From Candidatus Butyricicoccus avistercoris (GTDB lineage Bacteria > Bacillota > Clostridia > Oscillospirales > Butyricicoccaceae): DNA of 52,554 nt. The number at the start of each line of letters is the position of its first letter. Positions within the stretch are counted from its first letter, which is position 1. Location of the stretch: NCBI GenBank assembly GCA_019113005.1, contig DXIE01000036.1:1-52554 (forward strand), given 5' to 3'. Below, piece after piece: positions 1 through 9,272 of this stretch. Both the position numbers and the translations under genes were made by a program. The notes under the pieces were generated by a model that was given only the letters and a program-made list of their open reading frames with translations, was not told where the DNA came from and did no database searches.

Positions 1-161
1 CGGTTTTTATTTTAAAGCAGAGTTCCGACTTCTGCTCTTTTCTACTTAGAGTATAAACTCAAGCGAATTTTCAGGTTCGTCACATACTATTTAAAGTAAG
101 CATTTCGTTGTTTAATTTGCAAAGTACAATATTTTACGATGTTTTTCAATCGCTTCACTCT

Positions 162-173
162 CGTTAAAGAGCT
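162..173 (-). promoter_or_regulatory. boxA-like antitermination element
   Basis: The minus strand reads AGCTCTTTAACG just after the P3 -10, close to the rRNA boxA sequence TGCTCTTTAACA. Transcripts from P1 and P2 would carry it whole; P3 would start at or inside it. This is a sequence resemblance only. Confidence 0.4.
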
Positions 174-175
174 TA

Positions 176-207
176 TTTAGTCTACCATACTTATTTCAGC
201 TTGTCAA
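176..207 (-). promoter_or_regulatory. Sigma-A promoter, proximal of three (P3), probable rRNA operon
   Basis: On the minus strand a perfect -35 TTGACA (202-207) lies 17 bases from a -10 TAGACT (179-184). It fires leftward. It is the last of three tandem promoters that share the same spacing. The roughly 170-base untranslated stretch to the window edge, with no start codon context, fits an rRNA leader; the rRNA itself would lie outside the window. Confidence 0.8.
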
Positions 208-282
208 GAACTTTTTCAAAGTTTTTTGACTTTTTTCGTAAGCTTTCTAGCAAACTCGCCATCTCTCGAAGACAGCTTGATT

Positions 283-311
283 ATTATATCAAAAGAGTTT
301 TTACTTGTCAA
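283..311 (-). promoter_or_regulatory. Sigma-A promoter, middle of three (P2)
   Basis: On the minus strand -35 TTGACA (306-311) and -10 TATAAT (283-288) are both full consensus with an exact 17-base spacer. The 12 bases after the -10 (AATCAAGCTGTC) are repeated after the distal promoter, so this unit looks duplicated. Promoters this strong in tandem are typical of rRNA operons in Firmicutes. Confidence 0.8.
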
Positions 312-375
312 CATCTTTTTTGAAGTTTTTCAAGTTTTTTCTTTTGACCACCTGCCCTCAAATGACAGCTTGATT

Positions 376-404
376 AGTATATGACATTATTTTCCCTTTG
401 TCAA
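376..404 (-). promoter_or_regulatory. Sigma-A promoter, distal of three (P1)
   Basis: On the minus strand -35 TTGACA (399-404), a 17-base spacer and -10 TATACT (376-381), followed by the same AATCAAGCTGTC segment seen after P2. It lies just beyond the terminator of the DUF1015 gene, so that gene and the promoters are insulated from each other. Confidence 0.75.
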
Positions 405-430
405 CAACTTTTTTCAAAAAAGTATAAAAA

Positions 431-460
431 TAAATGGACTAACTTCTATTAGTCCATTTA
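431..460 (-). terminator. Terminator of the DUF1015 gene
   Basis: A perfect 12-bp inverted repeat (431-442 / 449-460) with a 6-base loop, followed on the minus strand by ATTTTTATA. It lies 25 bases past the stop codon of the DUF1015 gene and just upstream of the P1 promoter. Confidence 0.8.
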
Positions 461-485
461 TTCAACAAAACAACCGCTTGTATCG

Positions 486-1790
486 TTATTTAATAATCAT
501 TTTTGCTTCCATATAGAATCTTTTTTCTCTCGCATCACCCATAGAAAAAGTCTTTCTCGGAAGCACCCCATCAAAAATAACCCCTCTAAATAAATCTTCT
601 TTTTTAGGAGTTGGCATAAAAAATCCTATACTATTGTCTTTTGAAGATAAATCAGATAAAACATCATCACCATGAATATAATCAATTTTAGTGTTATGAT
701 TTTTAGATATATATTCATCTAAAAATGTTTGAATTGATGCTATTGGCAAAGCATATGACGAGTTTTCAATTAAAAGCATACCATCTTTATCTTTTGTCTT
801 GAAAGGAAAAGCGTGTAAATTTGGATTATTTAAGTTTGATGAGTCTACAATTTTACACTTAGCGTTTTTACTTTCAAAGAATTTAAAAGCACTTTGGAAT
901 AGATTTTCTATATCAACATCAAATAAAATTCTGTGAATAGGTTCTATTATAATACTCTCATCATGGATATTTACAAGTTCAGCCAGAATAAAACGTGCAG
1001 GGTGATTTAACTTTTCATCTTCTGACAATGTAGGTTTTATGTTTTCCCAATAAGCCTTAGCAGTTGCCATAGAATGATTACCATCACCAACAGCAAAAGG
1101 TAAAACAGGAGTATCTATTGATGTGTTATATTTTTCAGAAAAAATTTTAGGGTCAGAAAGCTCATCTAGCATATTTAAAATATTTTCTGTTTCATCTGAT
1201 TTTGGTATAAACCAACCTGTTATATGACCACCATCTTGCATAAGCTCCACATCATAAAGTTTAGAAAAAGTATCTCTTTTTTGGTATATAGGTTCAATAA
1301 TTTTTCTATCTGGGTCATCAATCATAATCATAATATGAGGGATTTCGATACTTGCACCATCTCTAACAGCGAGTCTTGGCGGGATACGTTCTTCAACAGT
1401 TTTTTCAGTTGGGCGTATTTTAGATTTAGAACCTAGTTTATAATCATATTCTTCTAGGTCAAATTGTAAAACCAAACCTTTTCTAGTTTTACCTGTATCA
1501 CGAGCTATAAGCATCATACCCTCGGGCAAAGCAGAAAAAACATTATTTTTAATATATTCATTCATTGTTTTATGGATTTTTTCTATATACTGAGGTGTAT
1601 TAGAGTTTTCCAGATATACTTCTGGCAATATTAGGTGTAAAGATGATATACTATCACCTACTATTTTAGCTGTTTCATTCCAGTAATCTGGTTGAGAAGT
1701 GTATTGGTCGCAAGCTACCACAGACCATTTATGTAAATCTATATTAGATTTTGGCATAAGTATATGAGCAGTATTTGCACAATGTTTCAT
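486..1790 (-). CDS. DUF1015 family protein
   Basis: A 434-residue soluble protein recognised as a member of the DUF1015 family (PF06245), widespread in anaerobic bacteria and of unknown biochemical function. Visible family hallmarks are the N-terminal VVACDQYTSQPDYW segment, the central PFAVGDGNHSMATAKAYW segment with a conserved GDGNH core, and the C-terminal IGFFMPTPKKEDLF region near the MGDAREKRFYME tail. No signal peptide or membrane segment is visible. The start is supported by AAGGAG about 10 bases upstream of the ATG. It is the last gene before a strong terminator and looks monocistronic, since more than 70 bases separate it from the GGDEF/EAL gene upstream. Family assignment is firm; function is not known. 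Confidence 0.9.
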   Translation of the reverse strand: MKHCANTAHILMPKSNIDLHKWSVVACDQYTSQPDYWNETAKIVGDSISSLHLILPEVYLENSNTPQYIEKIHKTMNEYIKNNVFSALPEGMMLIARDTGKTRKGLVLQFDLEEYDYKLGSKSKIRPTEKTVEERIPPRLAVRDGASIEIPHIMIMIDDPDRKIIEPIYQKRDTFSKLYDVELMQDGGHITGWFIPKSDETENILNMLDELSDPKIFSEKYNTSIDTPVLPFAVGDGNHSMATAKAYWENIKPTLSEDEKLNHPARFILAELVNIHDESIIIEPIHRILFDVDIENLFQSAFKFFESKNAKCKIVDSSNLNNPNLHAFPFKTKDKDGMLLIENSSYALPIASIQTFLDEYISKNHNTKIDYIHGDDVLSDLSSKDNSIGFFMPTPKKEDLFRGVIFDGVLPRKTFSMGDAREKRFYMEAKMIIK

Positions 1791-1870
1791 AATGTTTTCA
1801 CTCCTTAGAATGATAAAATAATAAATTTTTATAAAGCGTCCGTCTATTTAAAGACGAACGTTTCATAATT

Positions 1871-4800
1871 TTAATCATCGCTATATGAATATTGATTTTT
1901 TCCGTTACGTTTACTTTTATATAGAGCTTTATCAGCTTTTTCCAAAGCATCTTGATAAGAAAAATCATCAGAATTTACCATACAAATTCCGACACTGCAA
2001 GTAAAAGGTAGTGATTGCTGTGAGTTTACAGCATTTAAAAAGCCTTGCATACGCTTATCAATAATTTGACAATCGTATATATTTTTAAGAAATACTTGGA
2101 ATTCATCTCCACCCATACGGGCAACTATATCATATGTTCTAAATGTATTTACTAATATATTAGCCAAATTTTTAAGTGCTTGGTCACCCGCTGCATGACC
2201 ATATTCATCATTGATATTTTTAAAATTATCTATATCCATAATGATTAAAGCACCTTTGTTTTTTTGATTAGGGTCAGTCATATATTTAATGACTTCTCTT
2301 TCAAAAGCTCTACGGTTAAAAATATTAGTAAGAGGATCTAAATTAGCCATTTTATCCTGCTCAAGCTCACGAGTTTTAATTCTATCTATATCCTTTAAAT
2401 ATATTAAAGCATATATATTTTTTGTTGTATGCTCTCTAAACAGATGTATAATTAGCTCAACCCAATTTGAATTACCATTTATTTCACGTTGATAGCTAAA
2501 CCTAAGTTCAGATTTATCTTTTTGTAGTATTGTCTCAAATTTAGATGTATCACAATACTTTTTAAAATTTTCAAAATCACTTTCTGAAACTCGTGGTTTC
2601 AATATTTTTAAAAGCAAGTCTATAAAACTTATATTTTCATCTTTACATATTCTAGGATAATCTTTCCAAAGACCGCCTATTGATTTAATTTCTCGGCTTT
2701 CCATGTCCACTTCAGCATAAGCGACAGCCTCACCTAAAAGAACATGATAAAAATCCTTTACTCTAGCATATTCAAGTTCGATTGCTCTATCTCTATTTAT
2801 AGTTTCCAGTATCACCACCATAGTATTAAGGTCGGTAAGGTCATCACTTATATATCTGGTTTTCAAATTATACCAATTATAAGCTCCGTCATTAGATTTT
2901 ATAAGAAATTCTTTACCGTTTATTATTTCACTTTTTTTATTTATATTAGAGAATATATTTTTAAATTCATTTATAAAATGAGGGTGAATCATTTCCTTTT
3001 GAATCCAACATTCTGGGAAATTTTCCTCATATATATCATCTCCGAATATTATGTCACGACCTGTATGGAACAAAACAGATTTATTTGAGCAATTATATTC
3101 AAACTGCTCTCTAATACTTTTACCAGACAGATTTTTAAGTGCTTGCATATTGCTTATAATTCTGTGATAACCATTTACATAAGTTGTGCCATTTTGGTTT
3201 ATAGCACCAACAATTCTTGAGATCATTTGATCGTTTTCTGGGTGATTCCAAATATATTCGATTTGAGTTATCCTATTACTTTTGAACATTCTATCTATGG
3301 AGATATCGACATAAGTTCTATAAGATTTATCTATATGACTATACCAAAAATCATATGTTTGGTATTTATCAAGTTCATCAGGGATAGATAGCGATTTACG
3401 CATAATATTACTTACTATAAGTGATTTTTTATCATCACTAATATCCATTATCCAAAACCCCAAATCTATTGAACCAATAATATCAACATCATTTATACTA
3501 TTATTAGACTGTTCTATCTCTTTCTTTTTTATCTCATTTATATCTATTGCTTTAATTACTTGAAGTCTTGCTGTTTTTCCATTCCAATCTATAATTCTAT
3601 CTTTTATTAAAAGATTTTTATTAAGATTCATGTTATATATATTCCAATTATTAGGGTCTTTTTCCTTGAGGTCCCATTTTTTACACATCTCACATGGTGC
3701 AATTTTACCCTGCATAAGCTGATAACATTTTTTACCTTCATATCTATCTATACCAAGCATCTTCATATGAGCCTTATTCATATAATAAACATCATATGTT
3801 TTCATATCTGATACATATACACAATCTTCAAGAGAATCTAATATTTTTTCAAGTTGTTGCTCTCTGGTATTATGCGTATTTTGTACTATATTGTCTAATT
3901 TGGCATCGATATTTTTACATATCAGCTCTGGTAGGTCATTAGAATTTATATAACGTTTTTCAAATTCTTCTGTGCTGTAAGGTTTACCGAATAGATAACC
4001 TTGCAAAAGTTTAGGACCTAGTTTTTGGAGTACAGCAAGTTCGTCCTCGGTTTCAACGCCTTCACAACATACACGCATATTTCCATTATCAGCGAGTTTA
4101 ATAACATTATTTACAAGCTGATAGTTGTATAAGCTGTTTTGTATTTCTGTTATAAAGCATCTGTCAATTTTAATTTCATCTATATCAAGTTTTTGAAGTC
4201 TGTTAAGACTTGAATAACCTGTACCGAAATCATCTACTGAAATTTCTATACCAGCGGCTTTCCAACAAGAAAAAATGTTATTTAACCTGTGGTAATCATG
4301 CAGCTGCATACTTTCTGTAACTTCAAGTGTAAGTGCTTTACCAGATAGCTCATTTTCCTCCAAAATATCTAATACTAGCTGAGCAATATTAGGCTGTTTA
4401 AGCTGAGAGTATGAAAGGTTTACACTTATATGGAAATCGTGAACTTTTTTACGCCAGATTTTACATTGTTTAATAGCAGTTTTCAGCACCCATATACCGA
4501 CATCACAAATCATATCTGTTTCTTCGAGTATAGGTACAAATTCAGTCGGTGGAATATTTCCACGTTCAGGGTCAATATATCTAAGTAAAGCTTCTGCACC
4601 ATATAATTTATGATTTTTAAGGTCTATTTGTGGCTGATAGTTTAGAGAAAAATTTTGAAAATCGTTTAAAATACTATTTTTCAAGCTATCCTGCAATCTA
4701 ACAATAGATATTTTATTTTGATAATCTTTTTCTTTAAAGAATCTAAGATTACTTTTACCTTGTTTTTTGGCTTCATCAAGTGCTATTTCAACACATTGAT

Positions 4801-5587
4801 ACATAGTGTTACCGTCTATTATAGTGTTTTTATCGTATTCGACTGCACCACCAGAAAGTGAACAAATGCCTTTAAATTTATCACACATATCATGATAAAT
4901 ATTTTTAACATTTTGTTTACCAGCATTATTTAACATTACAGCAAAGCAGTCACCATTTATACGATAAATTCTATTATCATATTCTTTGATAACCTGTTCA
5001 AACTCTTTAACCATTTTTCTAAGCAAATTATTTCCATATTCTCTGCCATTTTTAAGGTTAATATGTTTCATATCATCAATGCCAATCGCCAATAAATAAT
5101 TAATTCTACCTGTTTTACAAATTTCACTTATATCATCTATAAGCTGACTAACATTGAATGCACCTGTTAAAACATCTACTTTATATTTAGTTAACTTTTC
5201 AGATACTTGACCTATAATTGTGCAAGGCTCACCATTTTCATCATATTGAACCTTACCACGACTATGTATCCAAATAATTCTATCCTTATCATCTAAAATA
5301 CGATAAGTAAGGTCATATATATCCTTTTCCTTTCTTTTTATTTTTTTCATTTCATCATTAAAGATATTAATATCTCTGCTATATACTCTTTCTACTATTT
5401 CAGATACATCACAAGAGTTATTTTCAATATGTAAAAACTCATATTTTTTATTTAAATCTTTGGAAAAATATATTTTATTTTCTTTTAACTCGAGTATATA
5501 AAAGCAATCATCAGAGCCTTCACTAAAAAAGTGTAAAAGTTCTAAATAATTGCTTTTTTGTTTGTTTTCATTAGACAATAGTTCCAT
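1871..5587 (-). CDS. PAS/GGDEF/EAL/PAS/GGDEF cyclic-di-GMP signalling protein
   Basis: A 1238-residue protein without visible membrane segments, so probably cytosolic. Order: N-terminal PAS-like region (about 10-130); a degenerate GGDEF domain (about 135-290) in which the signature has become NGDCF; an EAL phosphodiesterase domain (about 300-555) with EALLR, VNLS, LEVTES, DDFGTGYSSL and CCEGVET all present; PAS-like sensor regions (about 615-1060), the first with a Cys pair (APCEMC); and a C-terminal GGDEF domain (about 1075-1235) with an intact MGGDEF and an RTYD motif five residues before it, matching the inhibitory I-site. The sequence predicts one active cyclase and one active phosphodiesterase in one chain. 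Start: ATG with AAAAGGA upstream. It sits 13 bases downstream of the histidine kinase gene and may be co-transcribed with that two-component system. Confidence 0.92.
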   Translation of the reverse strand: MELLSNENKQKSNYLELLHFFSEGSDDCFYILELKENKIYFSKDLNKKYEFLHIENNSCDVSEIVERVYSRDINIFNDEMKKIKRKEKDIYDLTYRILDDKDRIIWIHSRGKVQYDENGEPCTIIGQVSEKLTKYKVDVLTGAFNVSQLIDDISEICKTGRINYLLAIGIDDMKHINLKNGREYGNNLLRKMVKEFEQVIKEYDNRIYRINGDCFAVMLNNAGKQNVKNIYHDMCDKFKGICSLSGGAVEYDKNTIIDGNTMYQCVEIALDEAKKQGKSNLRFFKEKDYQNKISIVRLQDSLKNSILNDFQNFSLNYQPQIDLKNHKLYGAEALLRYIDPERGNIPPTEFVPILEETDMICDVGIWVLKTAIKQCKIWRKKVHDFHISVNLSYSQLKQPNIAQLVLDILEENELSGKALTLEVTESMQLHDYHRLNNIFSCWKAAGIEISVDDFGTGYSSLNRLQKLDIDEIKIDRCFITEIQNSLYNYQLVNNVIKLADNGNMRVCCEGVETEDELAVLQKLGPKLLQGYLFGKPYSTEEFEKRYINSNDLPELICKNIDAKLDNIVQNTHNTREQQLEKILDSLEDCVYVSDMKTYDVYYMNKAHMKMLGIDRYEGKKCYQLMQGKIAPCEMCKKWDLKEKDPNNWNIYNMNLNKNLLIKDRIIDWNGKTARLQVIKAIDINEIKKKEIEQSNNSINDVDIIGSIDLGFWIMDISDDKKSLIVSNIMRKSLSIPDELDKYQTYDFWYSHIDKSYRTYVDISIDRMFKSNRITQIEYIWNHPENDQMISRIVGAINQNGTTYVNGYHRIISNMQALKNLSGKSIREQFEYNCSNKSVLFHTGRDIIFGDDIYEENFPECWIQKEMIHPHFINEFKNIFSNINKKSEIINGKEFLIKSNDGAYNWYNLKTRYISDDLTDLNTMVVILETINRDRAIELEYARVKDFYHVLLGEAVAYAEVDMESREIKSIGGLWKDYPRICKDENISFIDLLLKILKPRVSESDFENFKKYCDTSKFETILQKDKSELRFSYQREINGNSNWVELIIHLFREHTTKNIYALIYLKDIDRIKTRELEQDKMANLDPLTNIFNRRAFEREVIKYMTDPNQKNKGALIIMDIDNFKNINDEYGHAAGDQALKNLANILVNTFRTYDIVARMGGDEFQVFLKNIYDCQIIDKRMQGFLNAVNSQQSLPFTCSVGICMVNSDDFSYQDALEKADKALYKSKRNGKNQYSYSDD

Positions 5588-5600
5588 ATAAATATCCTTT

Positions 5601-6857
5601 TTATTTAATTTTATTTATTATAGGATTTTCAATTCTTTGCAATACCACTTGCATTTTTGTTCCTTGTGTTTTACTACTTTGAGCGGTTATCTTGCCGTTA
5701 TGTATTTGAACAATCTTATGAGCTATTGCAAGACCTAAGCCATGACCATTTACAGTTGAACGCATTTGTTCACCTCTGTAAAATCTTTCAAATATATGAG
5801 GAAGTTCATTTGCAGGTATAGGTTTACCCGAATTTTGAACCTGCATGATTATATATTTGACATCATGTTTAAATAACTTAACATTTATTTCGCCATTTTT
5901 ACCAGCATATTTAACTGCATTATCTAATAATATAGAAATGAGTTGTTTAAGTGCTTGCTCATCACCTTTTACATATATATTAGGGGCAATTTGAGTGTTC
6001 ATTTTAATATCTTTGTCAAAAGCGACAGCCTCAAATGACAAAGCAGAATTTAAGAGCAAATCACTTAAATGAACGAGTTTCATTTCAGGTAAATCAATAG
6101 CGGCGTCACTTCTTGCCAAAATAAGCAAGCTTTCAACTAATTTTTGCATATTAAGAGCTTCATCTCTTGAATTTATAAGCCATTTGCGTTGCTCATTTAT
6201 CGTATCATTCGGGTGTGATAATAGCACACTAAAATTAGCAAGCATAACTGTAAGAGGAGTTTTAAGCTCATGGCTCGCGTCAGCGACAAAACGCCTTTGT
6301 TTGTTCCAAGCATCTTGCACAGGGGCTAGAGCTTCTTTAAACAGTGACCTGCTTATAAGCCAAAAAGCAATCATACAAAAAACCCAAATTATAAAGAGTA
6401 GAGCCATTAAGTTTCTCATACTTTTATATTCAAAATCTATGTTTACAATAGCAATTTTAAACCCATCATCTTGTTTTTTGCATATATATCTCAAAGAGAA
6501 TTCTTCAATAGTTCCGTTTTGAGAGTTTCTTTTTACTATCTTTTTTGCTGATTGCTCTAAAATATCACTTGTTATGTCTATACCTTTATCCAGCATAATC
6601 TCTTTAATCGTGCCATCTTGGTTTACTAGCATAATAGCCACAGGCACATATCTAACTTTAATTAAATAGCTTGGATTTTCATAGATATTAATTACCCTAG
6701 AATCTTCATTAATCATAGCTTGCTCAAGTGCATTATATGTAGCGGTTTTAAGCACATAACCATAAACAACACAAGCGATAACACAAGCGATAAACAGCAC
6801 TAAAGCTGCAAGCATCAAGTTAACTCTAACAAATTTATGGTGTAATTTTTGTATCAT
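5601..6857 (-). CDS. Sensor histidine kinase (OmpR-system partner)
   Basis: A 418-residue membrane sensor kinase. TM1 is about residues 14-36 and TM2 about 149-170, enclosing a roughly 110-residue extracytoplasmic sensor of no recognised fold. The cytoplasmic half has the H-box ASHELKTPL with phospho-accepting His near residue 196, the N-box NAVKYAGKN and the G-box GHGLGLAIAHKIV of a complete HATPase. I chose the ATG whose first bases overlap the regulator's TGA stop (ATGA), preceded by a GGGAAG site, rather than an in-frame ATG 36 bases earlier; the shorter form starts just before TM1. It is translationally coupled to the response regulator. The signal sensed cannot be told from sequence. 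Confidence 0.92.
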   Translation of the reverse strand: MIQKLHHKFVRVNLMLAALVLFIACVIACVVYGYVLKTATYNALEQAMINEDSRVINIYENPSYLIKVRYVPVAIMLVNQDGTIKEIMLDKGIDITSDILEQSAKKIVKRNSQNGTIEEFSLRYICKKQDDGFKIAIVNIDFEYKSMRNLMALLFIIWVFCMIAFWLISRSLFKEALAPVQDAWNKQRRFVADASHELKTPLTVMLANFSVLLSHPNDTINEQRKWLINSRDEALNMQKLVESLLILARSDAAIDLPEMKLVHLSDLLLNSALSFEAVAFDKDIKMNTQIAPNIYVKGDEQALKQLISILLDNAVKYAGKNGEINVKLFKHDVKYIIMQVQNSGKPIPANELPHIFERFYRGEQMRSTVNGHGLGLAIAHKIVQIHNGKITAQSSKTQGTKMQVVLQRIENPIINKIK

Positions 6858-7531
6858 GTATCTTCCCATTCCAGACGGTAACCGACCTTCCAAATGGTCG
6901 AGATTTTAACTTTTGATTGTAGGTAAGCGAGTTTTTTTCTAAGAAAAGATATATAAGCCTCAACATTATTAGCTTCTGCATCTGAATCGAAGCCCCAAAC
7001 TTTAGTTATTAGCATTTCTTTAGATACAATAGATTTAGAGTTTATCATAAGCATTTGAATTACATCAAATTCTTTTCTATTAAGTCTGACAGATTTAGAG
7101 CCTAAACATATATCATGAGTGCTAAGTTTAAGTGTAATATCGCCAAATTTCAATGTTTCCATTTGCATTTCTGCCTGACGTCTTGATAATGCACGCACTC
7201 TTGCAAGCAGTTCTTCTATTGCAAATGGTTTTGTGAGATAATCATCAGCACCACTATCAAGCCCTGCAACTCTGTCACTAACCTCACTTCTTGCTGTTAG
7301 CATTAGTATAGGTGTTTTATTGTCTTCTTGTCTAAGAGTTCTTGCTATTTCAAGACCACTTTTTTCAGGCAGCATAACATCAAGAATTATAACATCATAC
7401 TGACCTTTTTGGGCATATAATAAACCATCAGAGCCATTTTTGACAGCATCTACTGTATATTTATTTTCCTGAAGTATTTTGACTAATACTTCTGATAATC
7501 TTTTCTCATCTTCAACTAATAAAATATTCAT
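6854..7531 (-). CDS. OmpR/PhoB-family response regulator
   Basis: A 225-residue transcription factor with an N-terminal receiver domain (acidic VEDE at residues 6-9, phosphorylation Asp near residue 51 in VIILDVMLP, Thr in MLTAR, Lys in LTKPF) and a C-terminal winged-helix DNA-binding domain (RLNRKEFDVIQML; VWGFDSDAEANNVEAYI; KVKISTIWKVGYRLE). It overlaps the sensor kinase gene by four bases, so the two form a standard two-component pair. It is divergent from spoIIGA, with 152 bases between the start codons. Target genes are unknown; the adjacent kinase and cyclic-di-GMP gene are obvious candidates for shared transcription. Confidence 0.93.
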   Translation of the reverse strand: MNILLVEDEKRLSEVLVKILQENKYTVDAVKNGSDGLLYAQKGQYDVIILDVMLPEKSGLEIARTLRQEDNKTPILMLTARSEVSDRVAGLDSGADDYLTKPFAIEELLARVRALSRRQAEMQMETLKFGDITLKLSTHDICLGSKSVRLNRKEFDVIQMLMINSKSIVSKEMLITKVWGFDSDAEANNVEAYISFLRKKLAYLQSKVKISTIWKVGYRLEWEDT

Positions 7532-7624
7532 AACCCATCACCCAATATAATTATATTCCAAAACAAGCATTTTACGCAAGCAAAAGGTTTAATCAAAGCA
7601 ATAATATTTTATTTTTCCCTTACT

Positions 7625-7657
7625 TTGACAATAAAGTTTATTCTAATATTTTATAAT
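7625..7657 (+). promoter_or_regulatory. spoIIG promoter with long spacer, Spo0A type
   Basis: TTGACA (7625-7630) and TATAAT (7652-7657) are perfect hexamers but lie 21 bases apart. In Bacillus subtilis the spoIIG promoter has sigma-A-like hexamers at abnormally long spacing and needs Spo0A~P bound over the -35 region. TTTGACAAT here matches seven of nine positions of the inverted 0A box TTCGACAAA and overlaps the -35. The Spo0A link is inferred. Confidence 0.65.
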
Positions 7658-7683
7658 ACTTATGGGAAGGAGGACAGTTATAC

Positions 7684-8538
7684 TTGCGTATTATTTATCT
7701 GGATATTTTGATAGGTGTAAATCTAGGTATAGATTATTTAATGCTTTTTGCATTAAGTAGGATATCTGGTGTTTACTCAACACGCTTTAAACTGTTTTTA
7801 GGTGCATTAATTGGCAGTTTATACGCTGTTTTGAGCTTAATGGTGAAATCTACTATAATAACAAGTCTGCCGATAAAAATAGGTGTAAGCGGTTTAATGG
7901 TTTTAGTTTCTTTTGGCTATAAGAATAAAAGCAGATTTTTAAAGCTATTAATTCTTTTTTTATTTATATCTTTTGCGGTTGCAGGAGGAGTCCTTGCACT
8001 TGGCAATATAAGTGGCAGCAGTTTTTTCGCAGGAAGTGGATATTATATAAACAATATTTCATTTAAAGCTATTGTTATAGCTATGCTAATAAGCTTTATT
8101 GTAACAGGATTTATCTTTAGAAATGATGCTAAAGATATTGTAACCCCTAGAAAAACTGTAAAAGCCGATATATATTTTTTAAATAATCATGCTGAATATA
8201 CACTTCTTGTAGACACGGGAAATACATTGCATGATATAATCAGCGGAAAACCAGTTATTATATTAGATAAATTTAGTGCAAGTCAAATATTACCTATAAA
8301 TGTATCACTTAGCAGACTACATACTGAAAATTCAGCTGATATCTTATCTAATATACCAGAAAATTATATTAAACATTTCAGACTTATTCCCTTTAATGCT
8401 GTCGGAAAAAAATCTGGGCTTTTGCTTAGTTTCAAGCCTGATAAAATAACCATTGACGGCAAAACATGGCATGGATTAGTTTCTATAAATGCAGATAGGA
8501 TTTGTGGCGGACAGTACCAAGGACTGATTGGACTTTGA
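7684..8538 (+). CDS. spoIIGA: Sporulation sigma-E factor-processing peptidase
   Basis: A 284-residue membrane-bound aspartic protease that cleaves the pro-sequence of sigma-E in the mother cell after asymmetric division. The N-terminal half is a chain of hydrophobic segments starting [17 protein letters not shown], the typical SpoIIGA opening. The cytoplasmic C-terminal half carries the catalytic LVDTGNTL motif with Asp near residue 177. Bacillus homologues are slightly longer (about 309 residues). The start is a TTG about 10 bases after a strong GGAAGGAGG site; no ATG fits. It ends 13 bases before sigE, the classic spoIIG arrangement, and a Spo0A-type promoter lies directly upstream. Confidence 0.92.
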   Translation: MRIIYLDILIGVNLGIDYLMLFALSRISGVYSTRFKLFLGALIGSLYAVLSLMVKSTIITSLPIKIGVSGLMVLVSFGYKNKSRFLKLLILFLFISFAVAGGVLALGNISGSSFFAGSGYYINNISFKAIVIAMLISFIVTGFIFRNDAKDIVTPRKTVKADIYFLNNHAEYTLLVDTGNTLHDIISGKPVIILDKFSASQILPINVSLSRLHTENSADILSNIPENYIKHFRLIPFNAVGKKSGLLLSFKPDKITIDGKTWHGLVSINADRICGGQYQGLIGL

Positions 8539-8551
8539 AAGGAGTAAAAAA

Positions 8552-9250
8552 ATGTTTATTAAATTTATAACCGATTTACTTGATAAAATCATAAAAAAAG
8601 ATGATATTTATTATATAGGCGGTTGTGATGTTCTGCCTGCACCCATGTCATCAGATGAAGAAAACGAGGCATTAATTGCACTTGAAGCTGGTGAAAGCTG
8701 GGCAAGAGATAAGCTTATCGAGCATAATTTAAGATTAGTTGTATATATTTCAAAAAAGTTTGAAAATACTGGCGTAGGCATGGAGGATTTAATTTCAATC
8801 GGTACAATAGGGCTTATAAAAGCTATAACCACATTCAAAGCAGATAAAAAGGTAAAGCTTGCAACTTATGCATCAAGATGTATTGAAAATGAGATTTTAA
8901 TGCATTTAAGAAAAGTTTCTTCTCAAAAGACCGAAGTTTCATTTGATGAGCCACTTTCTGCCGATTGGGACGGAAATGAGCTACTTCTTTCGGATATTTT
9001 AGGCACAGACCCCGATTCAGTTATGCGACCTATTGAAGATGATGTGGATAAACAATTATTACATAAAGCATTAACCAAGCTGCCAAAACGTGAGATGGAA
9101 ATAATAGCTTTAAGGTTTGGACTTACTGGAAACGAATGTATGACCCAAAAAGAAGTTGCCGATATGCTAGGTATTTCACAGTCATATATCTCCCGTTTAG
9201 AGAAAAGAATAATTGCCCGAATGAAAAAAGATATATTAAAATGGGTATAA
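8552..9250 (+). CDS. sigE: RNA polymerase sporulation sigma factor sigma-E
   Basis: A 232-residue sigma-70 family factor that drives early mother-cell transcription. Regions 2 and 4 are very close to the Bacillus protein: [65 protein letters not shown] and the C-terminal helix-turn-helix [17 protein letters not shown]. The N-terminal pro-sequence before YYIGG is about 7 residues shorter than in B. subtilis but keeps an amphipathic, Lys-rich character. The ATG at 8552 has AAAGGAG at the right distance, so I prefer it to an in-frame TTG at 8528 inside spoIIGA. The gene usually following in Firmicutes, sigG, is not next here. Confidence 0.95.
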   Translation: MFIKFITDLLDKIIKKDDIYYIGGCDVLPAPMSSDEENEALIALEAGESWARDKLIEHNLRLVVYISKKFENTGVGMEDLISIGTIGLIKAITTFKADKKVKLATYASRCIENEILMHLRKVSSQKTEVSFDEPLSADWDGNELLLSDILGTDPDSVMRPIEDDVDKQLLHKALTKLPKREMEIIALRFGLTGNECMTQKEVADMLGISQSYISRLEKRIIARMKKDILKWV

Positions 9251-9272
9251 AATATTTTAACTAAAATTGCTA

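Noticed and set aside
1-60. tRNA or 16S rRNA 5' end at the window edge
   Set aside because: No cloverleaf and no complement of the conserved 16S start is present within the first 60 bases; the segment reads as leader.
6858-6893. Upstream start for the histidine kinase
   Set aside because: The ATGA overlap with the regulator stop is the usual coupling; the longer form adds a Gly/Pro/Arg stretch with no purpose before the first membrane helix.
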